From NCBI GenBank assembly GCA_950097015.1, contig CATNEN010000038.1:19812001-19876000 (forward strand): 64,000 nt of DNA. Direction: 5' to 3'. The position numbers and the translations under genes are program-made. The stretch comes from Macrostomum hystrix. Taxonomy: Eukaryota; Platyhelminthes; Macrostomidae. Shown one piece after another: positions 53,200-64,000 of this stretch (positions are counted from its first letter, which is position 1; every line of letters starts with the position of its first letter). The notes under the pieces are model-generated. The model did no database searches. It was given only the letters and a program-made list of their open reading frames with translations, and was not told where the DNA came from.

Positions 53200-54870
53200 A
53201 ACCCCTAACCAATAGACACATTGTCTAACAGATGGACACCTTGTCTAACAGATGGACACATTGTCTAACAGATGGACACCTTGTCTAACAGATGGACGCC
53301 TTGTCTAACAGATGGACACATTGTCTAACAGATGGACACCTTGTCTAACAGATGGACGCCTTGTCTAACAGATGGACACATTGTCTAACAGATGGACACC
53401 TTGTCTAACAGATGGACACTTGTCTAACAGATGGACACTTGTCTAACAGGTGGACACCTTCTCTAACAGATGGACACCTTGTCTAACAGATGGACACATT
53501 GTCTAACAGATGGACACTTGTCTAACAGATGGACACCTTGTCTAACAGATGGACACCTTGTCTAACAGATGGACACCTTGTCTAACAGATCGACACCTTG
53601 TCTAACAGATGGACACATTGTCTAACAGGTGGACACATTGTCTAACAGGTGGACGCCTTGTCTAACAGATGGACGCCTTGTCTAATAGATGGACACTTGT
53701 CTAACAGATGGACGCCTTGTCTTACAGATGGACACCTTGTCTAACAGATGGTGACCTTGTTTAACAGATGGACACTTGTCTAACAGATGGACACTTGTCT
53801 AACAGATGGACACCTTGTCTAACAGATAGAGACCTTGTCTAACAGATGGACACTTGTCTAACAGATGGACACCTTGTCTAACAGATGGACACATTGTCTA
53901 ACAGATGGACACATTGTCTAACAGGTGGACGCCTTGTCTAACAGATGGACACTTGTCTAACAGATGGACACTTGTCTAACAGGTGGACACCTTCTCTAAC
54001 AGATGGACACCTTGTCTAACAGATGGACACATTGTCTAACAGATGGACACTTGTCTAACAGATGGACACCTTGTCTAACAGATGGACACCTTGTCTAACA
54101 GATGGACACCTTGTCTAACAGATCGACACCTTGTCTAACAGATGGACACTTGTCTAACAGATGGACACTTGTCTAACAGGTGGACACCTTCTCTAACAGA
54201 TGGACACCTTGTCTAACAGATGGACACATTGTCTAACAGATGGACACATTGTCTAACAGATGGACACTTGTCTAACAGATGGACACATTGTCTAACAGAT
54301 GGACACTTGTCTAACAGATGGACACCTTGTCTAACAGATGGACGCCTTGTCTAACAGATGGACACCTTGTCCAACAGATGGACACTTGTCTAACAGATGG
54401 ACACCTTGTCTAACAGATGGACACTTGTCTAACAGATGGACACCTTGTCCAACAGATGGACACTTGTCTAACAGATGGACACTTGTCTAACAGGTGGACA
54501 CCTTCTCTAACAGATGGACACCTTGTCTAACAGATGGACACATTGTCTAACAGATGGACACTTGTCTAACAGATGGACACCTTGTCTAACAGATGGACAC
54601 CTTGTCTAACAGATGGACACCTTGTCTAACAGATGGACACCTTGTCTAACAGATGGACACTTGTCTAACAGATGGACACTTGTCTAACAGGTGGACACCT
54701 TCTCTAACAGATGGACACCTTGTCTAACAGATGGACACATTGTCTAACAGATGGACACTTGTCTAACAGATGGACACCTTGTCTAACAGATGGACACCTT
54801 GTCTAACAGATGGACACCTTGTCTAACAGATGGACACATTGTCTAACAGATGGAGACTTTGTCTAGCACA
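53200..54870. repeat. Minisatellite, 19–20 bp GATGGACACCTTGTCTAACA unit
   Basis: About 85 copies of GATGGACACCTTGTCTAACA with 19 bp (CACTTG), CACATTG, CGCCTTG and GGTGGACACCTTCTCTAACA variants. The variants form a repeated order (higher-order repeat), with the CTTCTCTAAC unit marking each block near 53460, 53995, 54190, 54505 and 54705. Confidence 0.96.
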
Positions 54871-56139
54871 TTCAGAATTTTTTTATAATAAAACACATTT
54901 AATGTATTAAAGCACATTTCATTCAAAAGACTTAAATAAAAAAGTTTTTTTCAGTTGATTAACCTATCCGAAAGTACTTCGCTTTTTTCTAATATTTTCA
55001 ATTTTCCTCTTTGTTGTGTTGAATTAGTTATTTTTCAACTATTTTATTTCTGCATTTACGCTTGTTTCGTTGTCTCTCAGTCTATCATTCGCCCTTATAC
55101 TGTAGTAGAATCGCTTCTATATGTGATATATTATGCACTTTTATCAGGAAAAAGGCATGTTTGATTTAATTATTTTGTGTTTCCCTTCTGTTCCTATTCA
55201 AATCCTATCAATCTATATACGCGAAGTGTAAGTTACAATAGACCCTATCTAAGCTTAGCTAGCTTATTAAATGTTGTGCACTATTTTGTGTCTTTCACAG
55301 TCAAACAATAATGATACAAAAAATGACAAAAAAACCAATCTTTATTATATCATTCTGTGGTAATACTGTCAGCCACTGTATGTACTTTATAATATATTCT
55401 ATGTACTTTCGGTGAAATAATTAGACATTAGTGAACACGTTGGTGATAATACATACATACCTTATACATATATGCTTGATTCCTCTGTAAATGTACGTGT
55501 GTTTTTATCAATTATCATCTCTCTAGATGCATTAGATCAGGTCCATTGTCTATATACGAATAGAATGTGTCATTTTTAAGTCAGAAATTAATTTCTGTTG
55601 TTTTCTTATTTCTGTTTTATAATATATTTTATCAATTGTGTTAATTCTCTCACAGGTTCACAGTTATTCAATAGACCAACCCACTATTCTTACGAGTACA
55701 ATTGTTGTAACTGTCAATAGGTCGGTTGATTCTGATCTAATTAACCAAATCGCCTATCAGTTTTTTAGCATTGATTTTATGTGCAGATAAATATAAAATA
55801 TTTTGTTTGTGTTTTTTGTGTCATTTTGTTGATTGTTGTATTAAGCACAAAATCAAAGGTGGACTTTTGACTTGAATCTTATTTTACCATTTATTATCAT
55901 TTTATTTAGAATTTTAGAGTCATAATTTATAAATAGGAAATAGACCCTTTATCACTGCATAATATTACAAGCTAGAAACTTCTAGATCTAGAACTAATTA
56001 CGAGTATAGCCACAAAGTACTTAATACAGAAGCCCCTCATACATAAAGACTAATTTAAGCCAGGTATTTTTTAATCTAGAGCCAAGAATTTCAGGCCCTT
56101 AAAACAGAAGGTTGAGAAATTCTTTACCATCTACTAAAA

Positions 56140-56160
56140 AAGGCTAAACTGATTTTCAGC
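56140..56160 (+). promoter_or_regulatory. 3' splice acceptor upstream of STT3 ATG
   Basis: GGCTAAACTGATTTTCAG has a branch-like CTAAACTGAT and a short pyrimidine tract ending at 56159, 33 bases before the ATG. It is a candidate trans-splice acceptor or the end of a 5' UTR intron. Confidence 0.5.
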
Positions 56161-56191
56161 CCACCGGGCCATCGATAATTACTAGCTGAAA

Positions 56192-59100
56192 ATGCTGCAA
56201 TCCAAGGTGCTCCTGCGCCATCCGATGCTGAAATGGTTTCTAATGTCGCACGAGAAGCAGTCCTATGTGCTGCAATTGGTCATCCTTTCGCTGGCTATGA
56301 TTCTGTGTAAGATAGTGTTGCAAACTGACTTGTTCTTGTCTGCTTGACTGTGGTTGGTCAGGTCGAGATCGACTGGGGTTGGTCAGTTAGGGATGTACTG
56401 TGATTGGTCAGGTCGAGATCGACTGGGGTTGGTCAGTTAGGGATGTACGGGGAATGGTCAAGAGCAGATAGACTTTAATTCGTCAGTTAGGGATGGACTG
56501 TGATTGGTTTTATAGGATTGTCTTTGATTGGTCAGGTAGGGATAGTCTAATTGGTCAGGTAGGTATTGACTGTGATTGGTCAGGTAGGGATAGTCTAATT
56601 GGTCAGGTAGGTATTGACTGTGATTGGTCAGGTAGGGATAGTCTAATTGGTCAGGTAGGTATTGACTGTGATTGGTCAGGTAGTGATTAACTGTAATTGG
56701 TCATGTCGGGATCGACTGCGATTGGTCGGGTAGGGACGGACTGTGATGGGTCATGTAGGAATAGACTAATTGGTCAGATAGGGATTGATTGTGATTGGTT
56801 AGGTAGGGATGGACTGTGATTGGTTAGGTAGGGATAGACTGTGATTGTTCAGGTAGGGATGGACTGTGATTGTTCGGGTAGGGATGCACTGGGATTAGTC
56901 AAGTAATATATATAATTATTGATATGCACTACATCATTAAAGTACATGTACGTCACCACCCGCAGCCTTCTGCACCCGCCTATTCTCCGTGATCCGCTTC
57001 GGCTCAATGATTCACGAATTTGATCCGTACTTTAACTATCGCACCACCAAGTATCTAGCCGAGAAGGGTTTCTACGAGTTTCACAACTGGTTCGATGATC
57101 GAGCCTGGTATCCGCTGGGCCGCATCATCGGCGGCACCATTTATCCCGGCCTGATGGTGACCAGCACAGCTCTCTATCATCTGTTGAACGCATTCAACTT
57201 CACCATCGACATTCGCGAGGTGTGCGTTTTCCTGGCGCCGCTATTCAGCTCGCTGACCACTCTGGTGACCTTCCTGATGACACGGGAGCTGCACAGTACA
57301 GGCGCGGGCCTATTTGCCGCCTGCTGCATTAGCATTGTGCCCGGCTATATCAGCCGATCAGTGGCCGGCTCCTACGATAACGAAGGCATCGCCATCTTCT
57401 GCATGCTGTTGACCTATTATTTCTGGATCAAGTCGGTGAAGTCTGGCTCCCTGTGCTGGTCGGCCTGCTGTGCCCTGGCCTATTTCTACATGGTCTCAGC
57501 TTGGGGCGGCTATGTGTTCCTAGTTAACCTGATCCCAATCCATGTGCTGTGCCTCATGCTTACTGGCCGCTTTCATCACAAGATCTACGTGGCCTATTCA
57601 ACATTCTATTGCCTTGGCACCGTCCTATCGATGCAGATTAGCTTTGTTGGCTTTCAACCAGTGCAAACCTCCGAGCATATGGGCGCGCTTGGCGTGTTCG
57701 GCCTCTGCCAAATCTATAGCTTTGTTGAATATGTTCGATCTAAGCTTAGCCGTGACAACTTCACCGCCCTGTTCCGCTCCATCCTGATGTTCTCGCTGGC
57801 TTGCTTGGCTCTGTTCCTGGCTGTGCTCACGCTCAGCGGCAAGGTGGCGCCATGGACTGGCCGATTCTACTCTTTGCTGGATCCTAGCTACGCCAAGAAC
57901 AATATCCCGATCATTGCGTCCGTGTCTGAGCACCAGCCGACCGCCTGGTCTAGCTTCTACTTCGATTTGCACATCCTGACCATCATGTTCCCAGTTGGAC
58001 TGTACTACTGCTTCAAGAACCTCACGGATCATAACATCTTTGTCATCCTGTATGGCGTCACTTCCATCTACTTTGCTGTGAGTAGATGCTTGGATGTTGC
58101 TAAGTTTAAGCTTAAAGTTCTAGCATCTGGGCTACAGCCTCCGTAGGGCAACTCTAGATTAAATTAACAAGTATTTCATTGTCTTGTCACCGTTCGTAAA
58201 TAGTAACTTTCGTTACTACTATAAACTTTCTACAAATGAATTAAATTTCAGTACCAAAACTTTCGTTACTAAATATAAGTTTCGTTACTAAAAGTAACTT
58301 TCGTTACTAAAAGTAATTTTCGTTACTAAATGTAACTTTCTTTAAAAATAACTTTCGTTAAAAGTTTTTTTAGTTAAAATTAATTCATTGGTCCGCTCGT
58401 TCAGGGCGTCATGGTCCGCCTGATGCTGGTGCTGGCGCCCATCATGTGCATCCTTGGCGGCATCGGTCTGAGCAGCGTGGCTGCCATCTACGCTCGCAAC
58501 ATCGACCTGACACACAAGGAGGACAAGAAATCCAAAAGCAAAGGTGATAATTATCCAATTAAGAGCGAAGTGGCCCTAGTTGTTGTCTGCATTGTTGGCG
58601 CATTCATGATGTTCTACGCCCAGCACTGCGTCTGGGTCACTAGCGAGGCCTACTCTAGTCCCAGTATTGTACTATCGGCTGAGACTGCTCAGGGCCGGAT
58701 TATCTTCGACGACTATCGCGAGGCCTACTGGTGGCTGCGCAGGAACACTCCGCCAGATGCTAAAGTGATGAGCTGGTGGGACTACGGCTATCAGATTAGC
58801 GCCATAGCTAATCGCACAGTTCTAGTTGACAATAACACCTGGAATAATACCCATATTAGCCGAGTTGGTCAGGCCATGTCATCGCCAGAGGAGAAAGCTT
58901 ATCCAATCATGCGTGAGCTTGACGTTGACTACGTACTGGTGATCTTTGGCGGCCTGTCAGGCTACTCCTCCGACGATATTAACAAATTCCTTTGGATGGT
59001 TCGCATCGGTGGTAGCACGCCCAGTGGAGAGCATATCAAGGAGCACGATTATTATACGCCTCAGGTGAGACTGTTCAGTGATAATAATAATAATAATAAT

Positions 59101-60682
59101 TGCTGGAGGGCTGCGAGCAATGGCACATCATTTGGGTGACTTGACCCGCAGCCAGAGAGGAGGCAATACTGCCCATTTCGCTGACTCCTGAGCACACACG
59201 CACACAAATACCGTACGCAGGTACACACTCACACAGGTGTGTACATCTGCCCTGACTTTCTCATTGTCAGGCAGTGTACACTCTCACTGTGCCTTGGGGG
59301 TTGGCCCTTGAGGGCGTAAATTGCATGACAAGCCCCCAAGCCTTCTCTCCTCGGCTGCGCCCCAAATGAATGTGGCCTCGCTGCGGAATCGAGCTCTGGG
59401 ACTTTCGGTGCAAGAGGCAGACGCGTTAGACCGCTCTGCCACTTACTGTTCAATATCTGTATCTGTACAGAGCTTGTTTTACGGTATACTTGTACGAGGT
59501 CTGTTTTATGGGATGTTTCTACAATAGCCTGTTTTATGGGATGTTTGTACGGTAGCCTGTTTTATGGGATGTTTGTACAGTAGCCTGTTTTATGGGATGT
59601 TTGTACGGTAGCCTGTTTTATGGGATGTTTGTACAGTAGCCTGTTTTATGGGATGTTTGTACAGTAGCCTGTTTTATGGGATGTTTGTACAGTAGCCTGT
59701 TTTATGGGATGTTTGTACGGTAGCCTGTTTTACGGGATGTTTGTACGGTAGCCTGTTTTACGGGATGTTTGTACAGTAGCCTGTTTTATGGGATGTTTCT
59801 ACAATAGCCTGTTTTATGGGATGTTTGTACAATAGCCTGTTTTATGGGATGTTTGTACAATAGCCTGTTTTATGGGATGTTTGTACAATAGCCTGTTTTA
59901 TGGGATGTTTGTACTGTAGCCTGTTTTATGGGATGTTTGTACAATAGCCTGTTTTATGGGATGTTTGTACAATAGCCTGTTTTATGGGATGTTTGTACAA
60001 TAGCCTGTTTTATGGGATGTTTGTACAGTAGCCTGTTTTATGGGATGTTTGTACAGTAGCCTGTTTTATGGGATGTTTGTACAATAGCCTGTTTTATGGG
60101 ATGTTTGTACAGTAGCCTGTTTTATGGGATGTTTGTACAGTAGCCTGTTTTATGGGATGTTTGTACAGTAGCCTGTTTTATGGGATGTTTGTACAGTAGC
60201 CTGTTTTATGGGATGTTTGTACTGTAGCCTGTTTTATGGGATGTTTGTGAAATACTTTTTCATATGGTTTACAGCGTAGTTCGCTTTTAGAGTTTTACTT
60301 TGGACTTATAAATTGGTTGTTAATATGCTCATTTTCTCTATGGCTACTTTGAGTAGGCACGCAGATACTGTACGCAGGTGTTTGAGTCACCGAAAGTATT
60401 TGCAAACACAGAATTCGCTAATTAATTCAGGGCGAATTTCGAGTGGACAAGCACGGCAGCAAGACCCTACTGAACTGCCTGATGTACAAGCTCAGCTACT
60501 ATCGCTTCGGCAGCATGTACACCCAGAGTGGACAGCCTTCTGGTTACGATCGGGTTCGCAATGCCGAAATCGGGCACAAAGACTTTGAACTGACCTACCT
60601 GGAGGAGGCCTACACCACCGAGCACTGGATTGTTCGCATCTACAAAGTCAAGAAGCCCGACAATAGGGGCAACCTAGTTTGA
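56192..60682 (+). CDS. STT3A: STT3, catalytic subunit of oligosaccharyltransferase (STT3A type)
   Basis: Four exons: 56192–56306, 56966–58077, 58405–59064 and 60431–60682. All junctions are in frame, giving 712 aa, close to the usual STT3A length (about 705). It is a multi-pass ER membrane enzyme that transfers the preassembled glycan from dolichol pyrophosphate to Asn in N-X-S/T sequons. Catalytic features are present: [10 protein letters not shown] (Asp58), the acidic GSYDNEG loop (Asp176, Glu178), SVSEHQ (Glu360), the sequon-binding WWDYG (533–537) and the following DNNTWNNTH. The block [16 protein letters not shown] and the C terminus [21 protein letters not shown] match the STT3A rather than the STT3B type: there is no long basic C-terminal tail and the luminal linker is short. 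The start is the first ATG after a good 3' splice site. Introns 1–3 carry repeats. Confidence 0.97.
56340..56905. repeat. Minisatellite in STT3 intron 1, ~24 bp unit
   Basis: Units ATTGGTCAGGTAGGGATGGA plus CTGTG, with length variants and a central 47–50 bp dimer repeated four times. Many units contain CAGGTAGGG, which matches a 5' splice-site consensus. Confidence 0.93.
58215..58378. repeat. Minisatellite in STT3 intron 2, TTTCGTTACTAAAAGTAAC unit
   Basis: Six or seven degenerate copies of a unit near 19 bp (TTTCGTTACTAAAAGTAAC). It nearly fills the intron. A related motif in reverse complement appears downstream of the gene at 61.25–61.45 kb. Confidence 0.85.
59078..59447 (-). mobile_element. 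SINE family A, full-length copy
   Basis: It starts 14 bases past the exon 3 donor with an AATAATAATAATAATAATTG tail, then GGAGGGCTGCGAGCAATGGC, the CAGAGAGGAGGCAATACTGC block, TCATTGTCAGGCAGTGTACA, GCGGAATCGAGCTCTGGGAC and AGACCGCTCTGCCACTTAC. This is the most complete family A copy: in reverse complement the A box (TGGCAGAGCGGTCTAA) and the B box are both readable. Confidence 0.92.
59465..60252. repeat. Minisatellite in STT3 intron 3, 28 bp unit
   Basis: About 28 copies of a 28 bp unit (GTAGCCTGTTTTATGGGATG plus TTTGTACA). Variation is mostly at one position (CAGTAG, CAATAG, CGGTAG, CTGTAG). The array starts just after the SINE. Confidence 0.95.
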
Positions 60683-61239
60683 AGTGCTGTTCGCTTTTGT
60701 TTAGTTGTTTTTTTAGTTGATCAAACTCACTGTCTACCGAGGCCATTAGAGGATGCAATAATTTAATCTTCTCTTTTTTAGATTCGGTCACATTGATGTT
60801 AGAGCCATTGGAATCGATGACTGATTGATTGATTAATAAGAGCTGTCAAGCTTTGGCTAGGTTTTTTTAAATAATTATTTTAGTTTGTTTTTTGGTAGCT
60901 TTCTTTAGTTTTGCTTCTATTCTATTCTAGCTTCTCTTCTCTCACATTTTCAGCCCCCGCCATTGTTAGTGTCCGTTTTTTGTTCTACTGATTAAATTTA
61001 GCATTCTAAAAGTCTGTCTTTGAATGTTGAATTTCTTTGAAAAATCTTGAAGCTGAACCTGAACTGATCAAATCATTTGAATTCTAAATCTGTCTTTTTG
61101 TCTGCTTTGCCCTGAAGGTGCCACAACTTTTTCCTGCTCTGTGTGTTGTCTGTTGTGAACTTAAATTATCTGCCTTTTCTAAGGTTGTTTACGAACGAAG
61201 ACTATTTTTAACGGATGGTTGTCTTTTTTGAAGAAAAAT

Positions 61240-61445
61240 TCAGGGAAAATTCGAAAGTAGCGAAGTTACTTTTTACGAAAGCTACTGTTAACGGAAGTTA
61301 CTTTTAACGGAAGTTACTTTTAGCGGAAGTTCAAGTAACAGGCGTTAGTTTTAAGGGAAGTTATTTTTGACGCACGTTGCTTGCGACAGTCGTTGCTAGT
61401 AACTGATGTCAATTTTAACACAAGTTATTTTAAACGGAAGTTTGC
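61240..61445. repeat. Degenerate repeat, AACGGAAGTTACTTTT unit
   Basis: About ten decayed copies of a 16–18 bp unit (AACGGAAGTTACTTTT). It is similar to the reverse complement of the STT3 intron 2 array. Confidence 0.75.
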
Positions 61446-63094
61446 GCAAATGCTAAAATTAGCTTGCTGTTCAACTTTTTCTACTGTATGCATCCTTCAG
61501 GCGATGTCCGATGTGCAAAAACCCTACTTTAAGTAGCAACAATCAAGGATAGTCCATCTTCGATCTATTTCTAATGCCAAATTTTTTAGCAAAACTTAGA
61601 TCTATATATAGTCAGCAATTGAAATCGGTGAATAGTTTCTTATTTTCCTTTCTCAGAAAAATCGGTGTTCTCTTTACTATTAGCTGTAGAGTTCAATTAA
61701 CCAAAAATTGGTCTGCTGGAATCATTTTATGTATGTTTTCCTTCAATTTATTTAATATCAATAATTTTAGCTGCTCTTATAACTTTGAAGAGCCTGTTGA
61801 ATTTCTTTGTGGTGGGCGTTTGATTGTGCTAATTCTCAAATTCATTACACGTTTGAAATACTGCAAATACATTTTTAGTCTAGTAAATTGCTAAGAATAC
61901 TATGCTTTATTAGTGAAATCAAGAAATGCGTTGGTCTACTGTAGTTGGCTATTTATTTATGCATAAAAATACAATTAAGATAGGGGTGTGAATGTTAAAA
62001 CATTATTTAATTCATTTGGTGATAAAATGTTTTTTTTAAATTCAGTCTTGAGTTTCATTTCATTTAAATGAACGGCTTGAGCTTTCAACTTCCGATCGAG
62101 AGAGAGAGAGAGGATGGGGTACGAATCCCAGTCTGAGGAGAACACTATTTAATTTCCCATAGCTTCAGTTGTATCACCTAGGCGTATTACGAGTGACAGC
62201 ATCAGCTCGGTAGAAATTTGGGATTTTTAAGCGGCAATTTAATGTAGAAAAGTATATTCATTTTTATATATTACTACTATAAGTAGCATTATTTGCGTAT
62301 TTTAAACCAAATTCGAAACTGTTTCAACAAAATTTCAAACGTGCCAGTTGAAGTTATTAAAAAAAGTTTGCTGCATTTCGTGTTTACCAAGCCCTCCAGC
62401 CTTCCATTGCTTGTAGAAGCGATACAAATGCCACTCGGTTAGTGTATAAAATATTGGGTAGCTTTCTGTATGCCTAACCCGGAGATAACCTAGGGAGGAG
62501 GGGGAGGCAAGCTTGACCCGGCCTTGTCCTGACCTCACAGGTAGGGGATTCTGAAAGTGAGCATCCACTCTACTTACTTATCATTTAAGATTCATTGTGC
62601 ATACAAGTTTGTGTGTTGAACAGAATTACTTAGTAGGGCAAGCGTTTGTGTGCTAACACATTTTATAATTGGCTGTGTATTGCACTCACATGGCACAGGG
62701 AAAACATTTTTTAGCAACGATGGAAATAGCATTTTTGGACAGTGTCACACGTTTTATTTTTCTAAGAAATCTGTCTTTCAAGCGATTTGTGTAGATGAAT
62801 GAAACGGCTGGTAAGTAGCAGTTCAGAAATGGTCTTGTTTTTTTCAATATTATTTCAAGTTTACTTTAATTAAGCTTCTTTTATGCTTAACTGATACGAA
62901 AGGTGGTGTTTTGTGTCTGTGCGTGTAGCTAATTCATTATCCAATCGACGTGACACAAACTGACTGACGGTGGAGAGAACGGCAGTTTCTAAAGAGAGAT
63001 AGAGAGGGCGATTGGAGCTAGATAAGATAAGAACTTATGAAAATAATTAATTATGGAAGACCTTGGATCAGACAAGAAACAGAGAGGTAGGCAT

Positions 63095-63442
63095 TGGGCA
63101 GGGATGAGAGAGGTAAAATACAGGATGAGAGAGGGTAAAACAGAGGATGAGAGAGGGTAAAACAGAGGATGAGAGAGGTAAAACAGGATGAGAGAGGGTA
63201 AAACAGAGGATGAGAGAGGGTAAAACAGGATGAGACAGGGTAAAGAGAGGGAAGGCAGAGGGTGAGACAGGAAGGCAGAGGGTGAGACAGGAAGGCAGAG
63301 GGTGAGACAGGAAGGCAGAGGGTGAGACAGGAAGGCAGAGGGTGAGACAGGAAGGCAGAGGGTGAGACAGGAGGGCAGAGAGTGATACACGAAGGCAGAG
63401 GGTAAGACAGGAGGGCAGAGGGTGAGACAGGAAGGCAGAGGG
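63095..63442. repeat. Minisatellite, two unit types
   Basis: The first half has GGATGAGAGAGGGTAAAACA units (about 20 bp), the second half GGAAGGCAGAGGGTGAGACA units (20 bp). The GAGACAG core resembles the array at 128–745, though the unit differs. Confidence 0.93.
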
Positions 63443-63761
63443 TTCTAAGCCTAACCAGACCATCTGAAACAACGATTCCAGTAGCAGGCAGAACTACAAA
63501 AGTTTTTTTTAACGAAAGGAAACATTGTAGAAAGCAATATCCTGATTCTGTGAGCCCCACATGCTGATTAATTGCGTGACATTTCTTCCGGAGAAAATTA
63601 TTTCCCCCGTTTAGCTTGTATAGCTCCTCTGTCATGCTTAATTCGACCTGATCCGGCATTCTGCGTTATTAATCTTCGGTTCTTTTTACCTTGACACGAT
63701 CGTTTCGCCGGCTACTTTTGCAGGGCTGTAATTCAACTCGCGGCCAATAGCATTAATTCAA

Positions 63762-63930
63762 GTGTACATAGTACGAAGTACATAGTACGAAGTACATAGT
63801 ACGAAGTACATAGTACGAAGTACATAGTACGAAGTACATAGTACGAAGTACATAGTACGAAGTACATAGTACGAAGTACATAGTACGAAGTACATAGTAC
63901 GAAGTACATGGTACGAAGTACATGGTACCC
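63762..63930. repeat. Minisatellite, 14 bp AGTACATAGTACGA unit
   Basis: Twelve near-perfect copies of AGTACATAGTACGA; the last two carry ATGG. The unit is rich in short palindromes (GTAC). Three minus-strand frames are open across it, so it is not coding. Confidence 0.96.
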
Positions 63931-64000
63931 TTGCAAAACGCAAACAATATAAGCGCCTTGCAAAACAGTGTAGCTTCCATTTTATTATCTCATTAGTTCC

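Larger units (their letters stand above)
52364..56191. other. Intergenic region between FAM234-like gene and STT3
   Basis: It contains a SINE family B fragment, a 1.65 kb minisatellite and otherwise AT-rich sequence (54.9–56.1 kb) with no gene recognised. Both flanking genes are on the plus strand. Confidence 0.6.
60683..64000. other. Region downstream of STT3, no gene recognised
   Basis: It contains the STT3 3' flank and four small repeats listed separately. A minus-strand frame starting near 63659 runs into the 63.1–63.4 kb array; its first 60 or so residues show no domain I recognise, so it is not called. A (GA)n run lies at about 62098–62114. Confidence 0.55.

Noticed and set aside
63051-63659. 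Minus-strand 202-residue frame starting MPDQVELSMTEEL
   Set aside because: More than half is the 20 bp array. The unique start shows no known domain, though a first exon running off the window cannot be excluded.

Overview
This is a eukaryotic (animal) nuclear window. Its genes are split into GC-rich exons by GT–AG introns, and most longer introns carry their own minisatellite. tRNA-derived SINEs and terminal-inverted-repeat elements are scattered between them. The gene content (Wnt, pelota, STT3, an FG-GAP membrane protein, an Ig-domain protein, a TIR protein) is metazoan. The TIR type, the probable trans-splice acceptors just upstream of two start codons and the abundance of minisatellites fit a spiralian such as a free-living flatworm, but the species cannot be proved from the sequence alone.

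Six gene models were built by joining exons by hand; all junctions keep frame. In order: (1) minus strand 917–3824, a protein with N-terminal armadillo-like repeats, a TIR domain and a C-terminal SAM-like domain; (2) minus strand 4922–9995, a secreted or membrane-anchored protein with three Ig-like domains; (3) plus strand 13212–18036, pelota, the no-go decay and ribosome-rescue factor; (4) minus strand 20955–34591, a Wnt ligand closest to Wnt5, with a 7.4 kb first intron; (5) plus strand 40362–52363, a 12-exon FAM234-like type II membrane protein with FG-GAP motifs; (6) plus strand 56192–60682, STT3 (STT3A type), the catalytic subunit of oligosaccharyltransferase.

The genes are not an operon. 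They are independent: a cell-stress/innate-type TIR protein, an adhesion-type Ig protein, translation quality control, Wnt signalling, a surface beta-propeller-like protein and ER N-glycosylation. Ig/pelota and Wnt/FAM234 are divergent pairs, and pelota/Wnt are convergent.

Most of the remaining sequence is repetitive. There are more than twenty minisatellite arrays with units of about 14–53 bp. The largest are at 28.9–30.3, 31.7–34.4, 45–46.5 and 53.2–54.9 kb. They create long reading frames that look like genes but are open in several frames and on both strands, so they are not called as genes. Two SINE families (A and B, both with (TTA)n-like tails) account for about fourteen copies or fragments. 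A roughly 590 bp MITE and a roughly 1.3 kb inverted-repeat element are also present.

The most unusual observations are the ARM–TIR–SAM domain order, two intronic minisatellites whose first unit is the 5' splice site itself, a 79 bp piece of pelota exon 2 duplicated into intron 3, and a minisatellite grown from the tRNA-like head of a SINE.
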